Part shown: positions 16,087 to 24,859 of the stretch, piece by piece | How positions within the stretch are numbered: the first letter of the stretch is position 1 | How the letters are laid out: every line of letters begins with the position of its first letter | DNA from: an uncultured Pelosinus sp. | Lineage (GTDB): Bacteria > Bacillota > Negativicutes > Sporomusales > Acetonemataceae | NCBI GenBank assembly: GCA_900542835.1 | Contig: UQPB01000006.1 | Span: forward strand, 1 to 64,000 | Length of the DNA stretch: 64,000 nucleotides | Reading direction: 5' to 3' | Made by a program: the position numbers and the translations under genes | The notes under the pieces: model-generated | What the model saw: the letters and a program-made list of their open reading frames with translations, nothing else | Databases searched by the model: none | Told to the model about the DNA's origin: nothing

Positions 16087-18351
16087 CTAGAATTGCATCG
16101 TGGCCGACAGCTTCACCGTGCGGGGCCCGCCCAGGGTGGCGTAATTCTCGACGCTGAAAGCGCCGGCCCAGTAATTTTTATTGAACAGGTTCTCGACACT
16201 GAGGCGGTAGGTGACCGGAATATCGTTGATCTTACTCTTGTAGCGGGCGCCGATGTCATAACGTACCCAACTGGGCAGTTTAATCGTATTGGCGTTGTTG
16301 AGATACTGGGAGCCGGTGTAGACCGCCCGCAGCGACAGTGTCAGATCCTCGTCCCAGGGAGTGTCCCACTCGACGCCTGCGTTCATCGTCCATTCGGGAA
16401 CGCCGAACGGCGTATGGCCGTTGGCGGCGCCGCCGGTGGTCCGCTCCAGCTTGCCGCGCATATAGGTGATGCCGCCCAGCAGCCGCAGATTGTCCCGCAT
16501 TTCGCCGAACATATTCCATTCGACGCCGCGATTTTCCTGAAGGCCGTCATAGGTTTGTGTCTTCTCATCAAGGCTGTTGGTGACCACCATGCTGTTGGGC
16601 CGCTCAATTTCAAACACGGACAGGGTGTGGGCGAATTTGCCCTGATCCCACTTGACGCCCAGCTCTTTTTGATTGCTGGTATAGGGAGCCATGATTTGGC
16701 CGGAATTGGTGTAGCCCAGTGAGGGATTAACCAGATCGCCTGGGGAGAGAACTTTAACATAGTTGCCGTAGAGGGAAACCGATTCGCCCCAGGGCTTGAC
16801 GACAAAGCCGAACAGCGGCAGGGTTTTATCGGCGTCATGACTGGCAATTTCAGCGCCGGTTACACCGTTGAGGTTGCGGGTTTTGACGTTTTGGCGGCGC
16901 AGGCCCAGGGTCAACTGGACCTTTTCTTCGTCGAAGGAAAGCGTATCGGCCAGCAGTAAGCTTGACAGCTCTGTGGTGTTGGTCTTGCCGGCTTTGCCTT
17001 TCCAGGCGACACTGTCGAAATAGTCGCCGACCGGCAGCGGGTGATAAATATTGGTCGGCAGCCGCTGATAATCATCTGTTCGTGGATTATATAAGGAGTT
17101 ATAGCTGCTGGAATAATCGCTGTCGAGGCGATTGGCGCTGACAACCCACTGGTGTCTGACCGACCCGGTCCGGTTGTCGCCGCGCAGTCCCAGCTCGGCC
17201 GACGTAGTGTCTGTCCAGAAATTTTGTTTAAAAATATTGCGCAGGTAGGCGCTCCCGTCAGGCTGGATTTTACCGACATGATTGCCGTTGATGAAGCCGG
17301 TGGTATTTACGGATAACTGGCCGAAAGCGGCATAGGCGGTCAGATTGTCCCGCAGGTCATGCTCGCCTTTAAACATATAGCCGTTATTGCGCACGCTGCC
17401 CGAGGTGCCTTTGTACATATTGGTGGAGCCGTCCGGGGCTTTGACATAGCCATAGCTGGATAAGTCGTACATGGAGATCATGCCGTTGTCATAATTCTCC
17501 TGCGAGCCGTAGGCGTCCAGCGACAGCCGCCACTTGTCGCCGCGATAGTCCAGTCCCAGCGCGCCCAGCAGCCGCTCGCGCGACTGGCCGTCGGTTTCGG
17601 TGTCGCCGTCAGCGTACAGGCCGTTGAAACGAAGTCCCCATTCTTTATTGGAGCCGAAGCGGCGGCTGATGTCGATATGACCGCCGAAATGCGAGGATGA
17701 GCTGTAACCGGTGGTAAAGCTGGTGCTATCCTCTTCGCCGGCGCGTTTAGGCACCAGGTTGACGGCGCCGCCTACCGAGGCGTTTACGCCGCCGTACAGC
17801 AGGGTGCCGGGGCCCTTCAGCACCTCCACCCGTTCCAGAAATTCGACGGGAACGCGATGATGCGGCGCCAGCCCCTGCATGCCGTTGAAATAAAGGTGTT
17901 CGTAACTGACATCAAGGCCGCGGATTTTGTAGTTCTCGTTGGCCTGTCCGGCCGGGGTGGTAAAGCGGACGGAGGAATCGTTGATCAGCACATCATAGAG
18001 GGTGTTGGCCTGCTGATCCTGAATGGCCTGATCGGTATAACTGGTGATGTTAAAGGGGGTATCGAGGAAATCCTTATTGCCCAGCGCTCCCAGCGCCGCG
18101 CCGCGGGCAACCTGACCGCCGGCGTAGGCGGGCGGAACCGCCTGAATGCGAACCGCGGTTACCTCAACCGTTTGGACTTCCAGCTCACTGCCGGCCGGAT
18201 CCGCAGCTACGGCCTCGCCGGCCGGCTGCTGCAGGGAGGACGCCGGCTGCTCCGCTTCCTCGGCGGAGGCAGCCGGCAGGTGCCAGAACAGGCTGCTGCC
18301 CAGCAGGGCGTAGAGCAGGCGTTTTTTGGCAGGGGACAGCTTTTTCTGCAT
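16087..18351 (-). CDS. TonB-dependent siderophore-type outer-membrane receptor
   Basis: A 754-residue outer-membrane receptor. The N-terminus has a signal peptide ending ASA. A TonB-box-like stretch (VQTVEVTAVRI) precedes a plug domain with NYKIRGLDV and VEVLKGPGTLLYGGVNASVGGAVNLVPKRA, as in siderophore receptors. The chain ends in phenylalanine, as expected for a BAM-inserted barrel. The start at 18351 follows ggag; 41 upstream in-frame codons lie in an inverted-repeat element. It is the first gene of the minus-strand operon and lies behind a Fur-box-like site. No tonB or exbBD gene is present in this window, so energy coupling must come from elsewhere. Confidence 0.93.
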   Translation of the reverse strand: MQKKLSPAKKRLLYALLGSSLFWHLPAASAEEAEQPASSLQQPAGEAVAADPAGSELEVQTVEVTAVRIQAVPPAYAGGQVARGAALGALGNKDFLDTPFNITSYTDQAIQDQQANTLYDVLINDSSVRFTTPAGQANENYKIRGLDVSYEHLYFNGMQGLAPHHRVPVEFLERVEVLKGPGTLLYGGVNASVGGAVNLVPKRAGEEDSTSFTTGYSSSSHFGGHIDISRRFGSNKEWGLRFNGLYADGDTETDGQSRERLLGALGLDYRGDKWRLSLDAYGSQENYDNGMISMYDLSSYGYVKAPDGSTNMYKGTSGSVRNNGYMFKGEHDLRDNLTAYAAFGQLSVNTTGFINGNHVGKIQPDGSAYLRNIFKQNFWTDTTSAELGLRGDNRTGSVRHQWVVSANRLDSDYSSSYNSLYNPRTDDYQRLPTNIYHPLPVGDYFDSVAWKGKAGKTNTTELSSLLLADTLSFDEEKVQLTLGLRRQNVKTRNLNGVTGAEIASHDADKTLPLFGFVVKPWGESVSLYGNYVKVLSPGDLVNPSLGYTNSGQIMAPYTSNQKELGVKWDQGKFAHTLSVFEIERPNSMVVTNSLDEKTQTYDGLQENRGVEWNMFGEMRDNLRLLGGITYMRGKLERTTGGAANGHTPFGVPEWTMNAGVEWDTPWDEDLTLSLRAVYTGSQYLNNANTIKLPSWVRYDIGARYKSKINDIPVTYRLSVENLFNKNYWAGAFSVENYATLGGPRTVKLSATMQF

Positions 18352-18405
18352 AGTGTCAGCTCCTTTCGGGTAGTTCGGGTACTGATGAGAACCGCTGCTT
18401 ACCGG

Positions 18406-18527
18406 GGCTGTCGCAAAAGTCCGGATGCGGGAGCGCGTTAACCACGGAAAACACGAAGTACGCACGGAGAGCACGAATGTACCATCGTCCTCTGTGGAAT
18501 CGTTTCCAGCCTACGTTTGCGACAGCC
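18406..18527. repeat. MITE-like element family B
   Basis: Perfect 12-bp terminal inverted repeats (ggctgtcgcaaa at 18406-18417, tttgcgacagcc at 18516-18527) enclose 98 bp that include ccacgga-, gcacgaa-type segments. A related, partly matching copy lies at 24914-25026. There is no coding capacity. Confidence 0.7.
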
Positions 18528-18570
18528 TTTGCTCTCTCCTTGACGGCACCGCAGTGGTGCTTGACTGTGA

Positions 18571-18589
18571 GATAATGATAATAAGTATC
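18571..18589 (-). promoter_or_regulatory. Fur-box-like site for the receptor operon
   Basis: GATAATGATAATAAGTATC matches the 19-bp Fur consensus GATAATGATAATCATTATC at 17 positions. It suggests repression of the receptor and nitrogenase-like operon by iron-loaded Fur. Confidence 0.75.
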
Positions 18590-18810
18590 AATAATAAAGC
18601 GGTATCTATAGGATACCAACTAAAAATGCCTGCGTGAATGGAGGGATTTCCAGACAGAAAATACGAGTATAGGCAGATTAGGTGGCGAATCTCCGGCGAG
18701 TGAATGGATATTTTGCCAAATTGCCAAATTTTTTATTAAAAACAGTGCCAGGCAGGCGGTTGTTTTAGCCGCCGCAAGTTGACAGCAGCCGTTAAAATGA
18801 CTATAGTTAT

Positions 18811-18829
18811 CGTAATGAGAATTACTATC
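18811..18829 (+). promoter_or_regulatory. Fur-box-like site for the AraC gene
   Basis: cgtaatgagaattactatc matches the Fur consensus at about 14 of 19 positions and lies just upstream of the AraC ribosome-binding site, so it likely covers or follows the promoter. Confidence 0.6.
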
Positions 18830-18856
18830 ATTATTTACATAGAGGGAGGCCCGAAT

Positions 18857-19687
18857 ATGTCTGTGGATATCCATCGGCTGGCGGGGAATTTTTCCCGCGT
18901 CACCTTGCAGATTGTCGATGTCATCCGGGTGGCTATCCCGCCGGGAAAAAAATCATTTGGTGCGTTTACGCCGCCGGTTTCGGGGCTGATCTTTCCCTTA
19001 AAGGGCCAGGCAAGAATGGTTTTTGACGGCGTTGCTTACGAAATGGCGCCGGGCAGGGTTTTTCACGGCGGTCCCAATATTGCGCTGGACCGGGAGGTTG
19101 TGGGAGACGCCGCCTGGAACTGCATGATTGTTCATTACCGGGTTGACGACGCTGCCCGCGGTGACTTTCCCGAAGCATTTTCCCACTATCAACTTGATTC
19201 CGGCAGCAGTCCCAGGGTCAATGAATTGCTGCAGCGCTTGCATACTGTTTCGGTCGCGCCGGGTAACCTGGCGGCGCTGCAGACCAAATCGTTGTTTTTT
19301 AGCGTTCTCGACGAGATCCTGACCTGCGCCGGCAGCCGCCACCACGGACATGACCGGCAGCTGGCGGAGCATGCCGCAGACTATATAACACGGCATTACA
19401 TGGAGCCGCTTACCGTGGCGGAACTGGCCCGCCAGTATGGTCTGAACAGTAAGCAGTTCGCCTATCTGTTCCAGAAGCATAACGGCATAGCGCCGCTTGA
19501 ATACTTAATTGAATACCGGATGCGGCGGGCCAGACAACTGCTGCGGACCACCGCCGGCCCGATTGCCGAGATTGCCGCTTGCGTGGGCTATGGCGACCCC
19601 TATTATTTCAGCAAATTGTTTAAAAAGCGGACCGGTTACTGCCCCAGCGCCCTGCGCGGCGATGCCGGCCTGCGGAAAGCATTTTAG
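18857..19687 (+). CDS. AraC-family regulator divergent from the receptor operon
   Basis: A 276-residue regulator with an N-terminal cupin-like ligand domain (about 1-165) and a C-terminal AraC double helix-turn-helix (TVAELARQYGLNSKQFAYLFQKHNG, then IAEIAACVGYGDPYYFSKLFKKRTGYCPS). The start at 18857 follows gagggagg; the upstream in-frame ATG at 18779 lies before the Fur-like site and is not used here. Regulators of this kind next to siderophore receptors (PchR, YbtA) usually activate uptake when the chelate is bound. The ligand here is unknown. Confidence 0.9.
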   Translation: MSVDIHRLAGNFSRVTLQIVDVIRVAIPPGKKSFGAFTPPVSGLIFPLKGQARMVFDGVAYEMAPGRVFHGGPNIALDREVVGDAAWNCMIVHYRVDDAARGDFPEAFSHYQLDSGSSPRVNELLQRLHTVSVAPGNLAALQTKSLFFSVLDEILTCAGSRHHGHDRQLAEHAADYITRHYMEPLTVAELARQYGLNSKQFAYLFQKHNGIAPLEYLIEYRMRRARQLLRTTAGPIAEIAACVGYGDPYYFSKLFKKRTGYCPSALRGDAGLRKAF

Positions 19688-19810
19688 GTGTCGCTGGTTA
19701 TTTCATAATTTGGAAGACTGCTGCTAAGCGGCGACAGCGGAGCGGTATCACGGGAAGCCCTGCAGCGCCTTTATGCGGAGTAAGAGCACAGGCCGGAGAG
19801 GATGAGCGGC

Positions 19811-20248
19811 ATGCAAATCAGAAAGCTGGCAGCGGCAGAGATCGCGGTTTCTCTCCGTCTTGCCTGGGCTGTATTTGAGGAATCTGAGGCACCGGATTGC
19901 TCTGCGGAAGGTATCCGAACCTTTCGGGCTTTTATCCGCAGCGAGCAATTGCTGGAAGATTGCTCTTTTTATGGCGCTTATGACGGCCGGGAACTCGCCG
20001 GCATGATTGCCGTCCGCGACAACCACACGCATATTGCGTTGTTCTTCGTCCCTAAACAACGGCAGCGCCAGGGAGTTGGCCGAAGCCTGTTTGCGGCGGT
20101 GTTAATGCAGTGCGCGGCCGGAACCATTGCCGTCAACGCCTCGCGCTGTGCGATCGGGGCATACCGCAAGCTGGGGTTTACTGTCACCGGTTCGGAACAA
20201 ACTGTCAGGGGCATCCGGTTTACACCGATGCGGTATAGTTGTCCCTAG
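19811..20248 (+). CDS. GNAT-family N-acetyltransferase
   Basis: A 145-residue protein with the GNAT acetyl-CoA site (ALFFVPKQRQRQGVGRSLFAAVL) and the C-terminal RCAIGAYRKLGF strand-helix. The start at 19811 fits ggagagga; the ATG at 19802 lies too close to it. The substrate cannot be told from the sequence. It stands alone between the AraC gene and a terminator. Confidence 0.85.
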   Translation: MQIRKLAAAEIAVSLRLAWAVFEESEAPDCSAEGIRTFRAFIRSEQLLEDCSFYGAYDGRELAGMIAVRDNHTHIALFFVPKQRQRQGVGRSLFAAVLMQCAAGTIAVNASRCAIGAYRKLGFTVTGSEQTVRGIRFTPMRYSCP

Positions 20249-20328
20249 CAGCCTCCGGATAAGTACTGGTTCATTTACACTGCGCAGCAGGCAGGCTGCT
20301 CTCTTTTCTGTCTGCCTGTATCAGCAAG

Positions 20329-20412
20329 CCTTGAAAGCGTGTTGCAATCTTGCTTCCGCGCCAGTCAAAGAATCTTTCGCCAGACTGACTGGTTGATTCA
20401 TCAGCGGTAGCT
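20329..20412. repeat. Repeat family A, right-half fragment
   Basis: The segment cttgaaagcgtgttgc and the end gactggttgattcatcagcg align with the right half of the full copy at 44044-44206. The left half is missing. Confidence 0.5.
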
Positions 20413-20463
20413 GAACAAAAAAGAAACGCTGCGGTGACTTACCGCAGTGTTTCTTTTTTGTTC
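20413..20463. terminator. Strong bidirectional terminator
   Basis: A stem of more than 20 bp (gaacaaaaaagaaacgctgc against gcagtgtttcttttttgttc) has A-rich and T-rich flanks in both directions. Confidence 0.85.
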
Positions 20464-20533
20464 CATTTATTTTGGTTAATTGCTGTTAAAATGGAAAGAA
20501 TAGATAGTAACTGGAAAAGTCAGGAAGGTAAAT

Positions 20534-20563
20534 TTGACTTTGCTGACTTTCTTATGATATAAT
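20534..20563 (+). promoter_or_regulatory. Vegetative promoter of yabE-like gene
   Basis: TTGACT (20534-20539), 18-base spacer, and an extended -10, TGATATAAT, with TATAAT at 20558-20563. Confidence 0.75.
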
Positions 20564-20595
20564 GCAACGCACGCATACAAAAGGAGGAACTGTCC

Positions 20596-21600
20596 ATGAA
20601 ACAGCTTCATCCCATGTTGCAGGCTCTGAGAAACGTAATGGTGAAACGAAAATATGCGCTTCTGTTGACTGGGGTAATTCTGGTTGCCATGCTGGCGACA
20701 GGATTCGCTCATGTCAAAAAAACTGTACATATTGCAGCAGACGGAAAAACCATCACAGTATCTACACTTCATTCCGATCCAGTAGAGGTTCTTGCACAGG
20801 CTGGGATTTATCTGAACACAAAAGATGAATTCCGCTTATCGTCCGGTAGTCTGGCAGACGGCGTTAGCATTGCCGTGTTCCGGGCTGTTCCGGTTTTCAT
20901 TACGTATCAGGGCCAGCGCAACATGGTCATTAGCGGCAAACCAACAGTGGGTGAGGTCGTTAAAAGCCTGCCTGGTGTGCCTGAGTCGCTAAAAACAGTG
21001 CCTGAGGAGAATTCCCCTGTTGTTGAGGGGATGGATATCCAGGCTATTGTCATTAAGGAAGAACATATAGAAAAAGAGGAAACGATTCCCCATCCGGTCG
21101 TCCGCCAGCCTGATCCTCTGTTGGAGTCAGGTCTGGAGCGGGTTGAGCGGGATGGCAGAGACGGCCTGAAACGGGTTAAATACCGTATCCGTTATGAAGA
21201 CGGCCGGCAGGTTGCCGCCGACGCGGTGGCGGAAGAAGTGATTGAAGCCGCTGTACCGGAACTGGTTCACGCCGGCAGCCGGGCGACGGTCGATACCTCC
21301 CGCGGTTCACTTCGCTTCAGCCGGGTAATGCACATGGAGGCTACGGCTTACCTGCCTTCCGATGGCGAAGGGCATGGCATTACCTATAGCGGCATTCCCG
21401 CCCGTCGTGGCGTAGTGGCGGTTGACCCCCGGGTTATTCCGCTGGGATCACGGGTGTTCGTGCCGGGTTACGGGTTGGCTATTGCAGCCGATACCGGCGG
21501 TGATATTAAGGGAGACCGTATCGATTTATGCATGGAAGAGGCAGAGGCTGCCTGGAACTTTGGCCGCAGAATGGTTAAGGTCTATCTGCTTAATGAGTAG
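20596..21600 (+). CDS. yabE: YabE-like G5 and 3D domain cell-wall protein
   Basis: A 334-residue envelope protein: membrane anchor at about 21-39, two ubiquitin-like DUF348 domains (about 40-140), a G5 domain (about 150-235) and a C-terminal 3D domain (about 245-334) with the aspartates in AADTGGDIKGDRIDL. The 3D domain is the catalytic fold of lytic transglycosylases such as the Rpf/Sps group and MltA. The first start follows aaaggagg. Gene order yabE-rnmV-ksgA is the same as in Bacillus subtilis, which supports the name. Likely role: peptidoglycan remodelling during growth or outgrowth. Confidence 0.88.
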   Translation: MKQLHPMLQALRNVMVKRKYALLLTGVILVAMLATGFAHVKKTVHIAADGKTITVSTLHSDPVEVLAQAGIYLNTKDEFRLSSGSLADGVSIAVFRAVPVFITYQGQRNMVISGKPTVGEVVKSLPGVPESLKTVPEENSPVVEGMDIQAIVIKEEHIEKEETIPHPVVRQPDPLLESGLERVERDGRDGLKRVKYRIRYEDGRQVAADAVAEEVIEAAVPELVHAGSRATVDTSRGSLRFSRVMHMEATAYLPSDGEGHGITYSGIPARRGVVAVDPRVIPLGSRVFVPGYGLAIAADTGGDIKGDRIDLCMEEAEAAWNFGRRMVKVYLLNE

Positions 21601-21930
21601 CCGCCAGCCGGCGCGCGACTGAACGGATCAAGTCCCCCGGGCGGGGTAAATAAAGTATGTTGTGCAGGAAGGGGCCAAGCGTCAGCTTGCCCTTTCCGTG
21701 TATAAGCCGGCAGCTGGCAGATAACCGCTGCCTTCTTTGGCCCCTGTCCGTTGCTGGCGAGGGGCGAAGGCTCTGTACTAAAGCAGTCGTTTTGTTTTTC
21801 TGTTTGCGGCAACAGGAAAAACCGGCAGTGCGGCAGAAATAGTCGAACTATAGCGGACGTGGAGCTGGGGTCCGGCTGTTCGGCCGCGTTGATCCGGCTT
21901 GAACCTGGTCTGGAGATAGGGGATGGAACC
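21601..21930. other. 330-bp gap before rnmV
   Basis: The gap contains an inverted pair, ggggccaa near 21675 and ttggcccc near 21739, which could form a stem with a large loop. Short open frames here lack ribosome-binding sites and conserved features. I see no supported gene. Confidence 0.4.
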
Positions 21931-22470
21931 TTGATTAAGGAAATCATTGTGGTTGAGGGAAAAAATGATACGGCGGCGGTCAGGCGGGCTGTGGACGCCG
22001 AATGCCTGGAAACCGGTGGATTTGGCTTGCAGCCGTACCGGCTGGACCGGATAGCCAAGGCGGCCCAGGCGCGCGGTCTAATTATTCTGACTGATCCTGA
22101 CAGTGCCGGTGAGCGGATTCGCCTTAAGTTGAGCGAACGCTTCCCTGAAGCCAAGCATGCGTTTGTCCCCAAAGCGGCGGCGACAAACGACGGTGATATC
22201 GGCATTGAGCAGGCAGCGCCGGAAGCCATCCGAGCCGCTATTGCCAAGGCCCGCTGCCAGGAATGGACACCGCAGGCCGAATTTTGCTGGGACGATATGC
22301 TGGCGGCCGGCCTGGCCGGCGTGGCTGCGGCAGCTGATCGCCGCGCTATTCTTGGCGAGAAGCTGGGAATCGGCTATGGCAACGCGAAAACGTTTTTTCG
22401 CCGCCTTAACAGCTATGGGGTCAGCCGGAAAGAATTTGTTGCTGCGCTGCAGGAAATGGAGAATGAGTAA
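21931..22470 (+). CDS. rnmV: Ribonuclease M5
   Basis: A 179-residue Toprim-family endonuclease that matures 5S rRNA. The Toprim motifs are EGKND near the N-terminus and TDPDSAGERIR around residue 50. The start is a TTG at 21931 that gives the usual N-terminus (LIKEIIVVEGKNDT); a longer open frame upstream has no family similarity. The gene overlaps ksgA by one base (TAATG). Position between yabE and ksgA is the Firmicute standard. Confidence 0.93.
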   Translation: MIKEIIVVEGKNDTAAVRRAVDAECLETGGFGLQPYRLDRIAKAAQARGLIILTDPDSAGERIRLKLSERFPEAKHAFVPKAAATNDGDIGIEQAAPEAIRAAIAKARCQEWTPQAEFCWDDMLAAGLAGVAAAADRRAILGEKLGIGYGNAKTFFRRLNSYGVSRKEFVAALQEMENE

Positions 22471-23384
22471 TGCACCCGAAAATTGCGAAAAAAGAGGCGA
22501 CACTGCATATTATCCGCCGCTTCGGCCTGTCCCTGAGCAAGCGGCTGGGACAGAATTTTTTGATCAGTGAACAGGTCGTAGCGGATATTGTCGCCGGCGC
22601 CGCTGTCACCGCGGCAGATAATGTTCTGGAGATTGGTCCCGGTATCGGCACATTGACGCAGGGGCTGGCGGAGTCTGGCGCCAGGGTAGTGGCGGTCGAA
22701 CTGGACGCAAAGCTGATTGAGGTGCTGGCAACAACCCTGGCTGGCTATGATAATGTCCGTATTGTCCACGGCGATATTCTTAAGACCGACATTTCCCGGG
22801 AAATGTCGGCGGCAAAATACAAAGTTGTCGCCAATCTGCCGTATTATATCACCACGCCGATCATTATGGCATTGCTGGAACGGCGCCTGCCAATCGAACT
22901 GTTGGTGACGATGGTGCAGAAAGAGGTCGCTTTACGGATGATTGCGCCGCCTGGCGGCAAGGATTATGGGGCATTGTCGGTGGCGGTGCAATATTATAGC
23001 GATCCGGAGCTTCTGTTCACGGTGCCGCCGTCAGCGTTTATTCCGGCGCCTGCTGTCGATTCAGCGGTTATTCGTTGTACGGTCAGACAGAAGCCGCCAG
23101 TGGATGTAGCTGATGAACGCTGCTTTTTCCGGGTTGTCAAGGCGGCGTTCGGGCAGCGGCGTAAGACGCTGGCGAACGCGCTGAAAGCGACGGGGCTGGA
23201 CAGCCGGCAGATTGCCGCGGTGTTGGCGGCGGCACAAATCGATCCGGTTCGCCGCGGCGAGACGCTTTCGCTCGATGAGTTTGCCGCTGTCGCCAACGCC
23301 TGGACCAACGGTGCCGCCTCAACTACTACCAAGTCGGAGGCGGAGGTCGATTCCGCCGAGGACATTAAGGTAACCGCTGATTAA
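22470..23384 (+). CDS. ksgA: 16S rRNA dimethyladenosine transferase KsgA
   Basis: A 304-residue methyltransferase that dimethylates two adjacent adenosines near the 3' end of 16S rRNA during ribosome assembly. The SAM motif is VLEIGPGIGTLTQGL and the catalytic motif NLPYY is present. Its last residues (VTAD) and its stop codon fall in the left terminal sequence of repeat family A, so the C-terminus seems to have been shaped by the repeat. The final 20 residues are low-complexity and acidic. Confidence 0.95.
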   Translation: MHPKIAKKEATLHIIRRFGLSLSKRLGQNFLISEQVVADIVAGAAVTAADNVLEIGPGIGTLTQGLAESGARVVAVELDAKLIEVLATTLAGYDNVRIVHGDILKTDISREMSAAKYKVVANLPYYITTPIIMALLERRLPIELLVTMVQKEVALRMIAPPGGKDYGALSVAVQYYSDPELLFTVPPSAFIPAPAVDSAVIRCTVRQKPPVDVADERCFFRVVKAAFGQRRKTLANALKATGLDSRQIAAVLAAAQIDPVRRGETLSLDEFAAVANAWTNGAASTTTKSEAEVDSAEDIKVTAD

Positions 23385-23407
23385 TTCGTGCAGCGCAAGT
23401 TGACGGG
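23369..23407. repeat. Repeat family A, left-end fragment overlapping ksgA stop
   Basis: ggtaaccgctgattaattcgtgcagcgcaagttgacgg-type sequence (23369-23407) matches the left end of the complete copy at 44044 at most positions. The TAA in it is the ksgA stop. Confidence 0.65.
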
Positions 23408-23414
23408 ATTTTCC

Positions 23415-23445
23415 ACTGTCGCGTTCATTCGCGACAGTTTTTTTG
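23415..23445 (+). terminator. ksgA terminator
   Basis: actgtcgcg (23415-23423) pairs with cgcgacagt (23430-23438), followed by a T-run of seven residues. Confidence 0.8.
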
Positions 23446-23527
23446 CTTGCAATATCCCCCCTGGGGGGATAAAATAAACACCAGGGAGTGGGCGGCGCTG
23501 AGAGCGGCCGCAGGGGAGATTGCTAGC

Positions 23528-24859
23528 GTGTCTGATACGATTGTTCGCGATAATTGGCGGGGCAAGGCCGGGGTTGTCCTGCGGCTGGCGGTACCGACAG
23601 TTCTGGAAAACTTTCTCATGACCGTAGTTGGCTTTGTGGATACGCTGCTTGTCGCCAGAATCGGCCTGCAGGAGGTTGCCGCTGTCGGGGTAACCAATGC
23701 AGTTGTTGCCGTATATATTGCTGTGTTTATGGCGATGGGAATTGGTACGTCTTCGCTGGTAGCCCGCTATCTCGGGGCCGGTGAGACCGGAAAAGCCAGC
23801 GCGATTGCCTGCCAGTCGACCTGGCTGGCTTTGGCGCTGGGACTGTTCTTTGGTCTGGTCAGCGCGGCGTTTGCCGAACCGCTGTTGTACTATATGGGGA
23901 CTGAACAGGCTGTCATGGGGACGGCAATTGTCTATTTTCAGATTGTGGCGGTTCCGTCGCTGCTGATTTCGCTGACGACGATTTTCGGCAGCATCCTGCG
24001 CAGCGCCGGCGATACGCGCTCGCCGCTCAAGGTCGGCGTCTGGGTTAATCTGCTGCATATCGTGCTGGTCTATCTGCTGACCTTTGGCTTTGACGGCTGG
24101 AGTGGCTGGGGCATTGCCGGCACGGCCTGGGCGACGACGCTGTCGCGGCTGGCCGGTACGCTGGCGCTTTACGCCGCTGTCCGCAAGTCGATTGTCACTT
24201 TTTCACCATTTAAGGACTGGGCCGGTGGACATACCCTGCCGCTGCTGGCGATTTCCGGCCCGGCTGTGGCCGAGCGCCTGATCATGCGCCTGGGCCAGCT
24301 GCTGTACGCAGGCCTGATTGTGCGTCTGGGGACAGATGTGTATTCGGCCTTTCTATTTGGCGGCAATATCTCCTATTTTTCGTTTATGCCGGGATATGGA
24401 ATGGCAATCGCGGCCACGACACTGGTCGGGGGCTGCGTCGGCGCCGGGCAAAAGCGGGAAGCCTATACCTATGGTATCGTTATTATGGGCTTGGCCGCTG
24501 TTTTTATGGGACTAATCGGTGCCATTTACTTTTTTCTGGCACCGCTGGCCGGCAGTTGGTTCAGCCAGGATCGTCATGTCATCGAGATGGTCGCAATTGG
24601 GCTGCGAATCGACGCCTTTGCCCAGCCATTTATTGCCGTCAGTCTGGTAATGGCCGGCGCGCTGCAGGGGGCCGGCGATACCCGCAGCCCGATGTACAGT
24701 ACGGTAAGCGGGATCTGGCTGGTCCGTGTGGCCGGCATCTATGGGCTTTGCTTCTGGTTTGATCTGGGAATTGCCGGCGTTTGGCTGGTCAACCTGATCG
24801 ATTATATTTTCCGTTCTGCCTTTTTATTTTACCGCTTTAAACAGTTGTTGCAGGACTAG
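23528..24859 (+). CDS. MATE-family multidrug/Na+ efflux protein
   Basis: A 443-residue membrane protein with the twelve-segment MATE layout and an internal repeat: TVLENFLMTVVGFVDTLLVARIG and AVAERLIMRLGQLLYAGLIVRLG are equivalent halves, as are SAGDTRSPL and GAGDTRSPM. It would export cationic compounds by Na+ or H+ antiport. A GTG at 23528 behind caggggag is preferred; the frame opens from a TTG at 23447 that lies within a G/C palindrome (23448-23470) and lacks a binding site. Confidence 0.9.
   Translation: MSDTIVRDNWRGKAGVVLRLAVPTVLENFLMTVVGFVDTLLVARIGLQEVAAVGVTNAVVAVYIAVFMAMGIGTSSLVARYLGAGETGKASAIACQSTWLALALGLFFGLVSAAFAEPLLYYMGTEQAVMGTAIVYFQIVAVPSLLISLTTIFGSILRSAGDTRSPLKVGVWVNLLHIVLVYLLTFGFDGWSGWGIAGTAWATTLSRLAGTLALYAAVRKSIVTFSPFKDWAGGHTLPLLAISGPAVAERLIMRLGQLLYAGLIVRLGTDVYSAFLFGGNISYFSFMPGYGMAIAATTLVGGCVGAGQKREAYTYGIVIMGLAAVFMGLIGAIYFFLAPLAGSWFSQDRHVIEMVAIGLRIDAFAQPFIAVSLVMAGALQGAGDTRSPMYSTVSGIWLVRVAGIYGLCFWFDLGIAGVWLVNLIDYIFRSAFLFYRFKQLLQD

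Larger units (their letters stand above)
18352..18856. promoter_or_regulatory. Divergent control region between receptor operon and AraC gene
   Basis: This 505-bp region has no gene. It holds a 122-bp inverted-repeat element (18406-18527) and two Fur-box-like sites, one near each gene (18571-18589 and 18811-18829). Because the repeat lies between the Fur site and the receptor gene, the receptor leader would include it. Confidence 0.7.
20249..20595. other. Intergenic region: repeat fragment, terminator, yabE promoter
   Basis: The 347-bp gap holds a right-half fragment of repeat family A, a strong two-way terminator and the promoter of the next gene. No coding region is seen. Confidence 0.7.

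Noticed and set aside
21657..21842. Short frame between yabE and rnmV
   Set aside because: No ribosome-binding site, no recognisable domain, and it overlaps a possible stem region.
23448..23470. G/C palindrome before the MATE gene as a metal-regulator operator
   Set aside because: The six-C/six-G dyad is striking, but it stands alone without a -35/-10 pair I can place, and no metal regulator is nearby.
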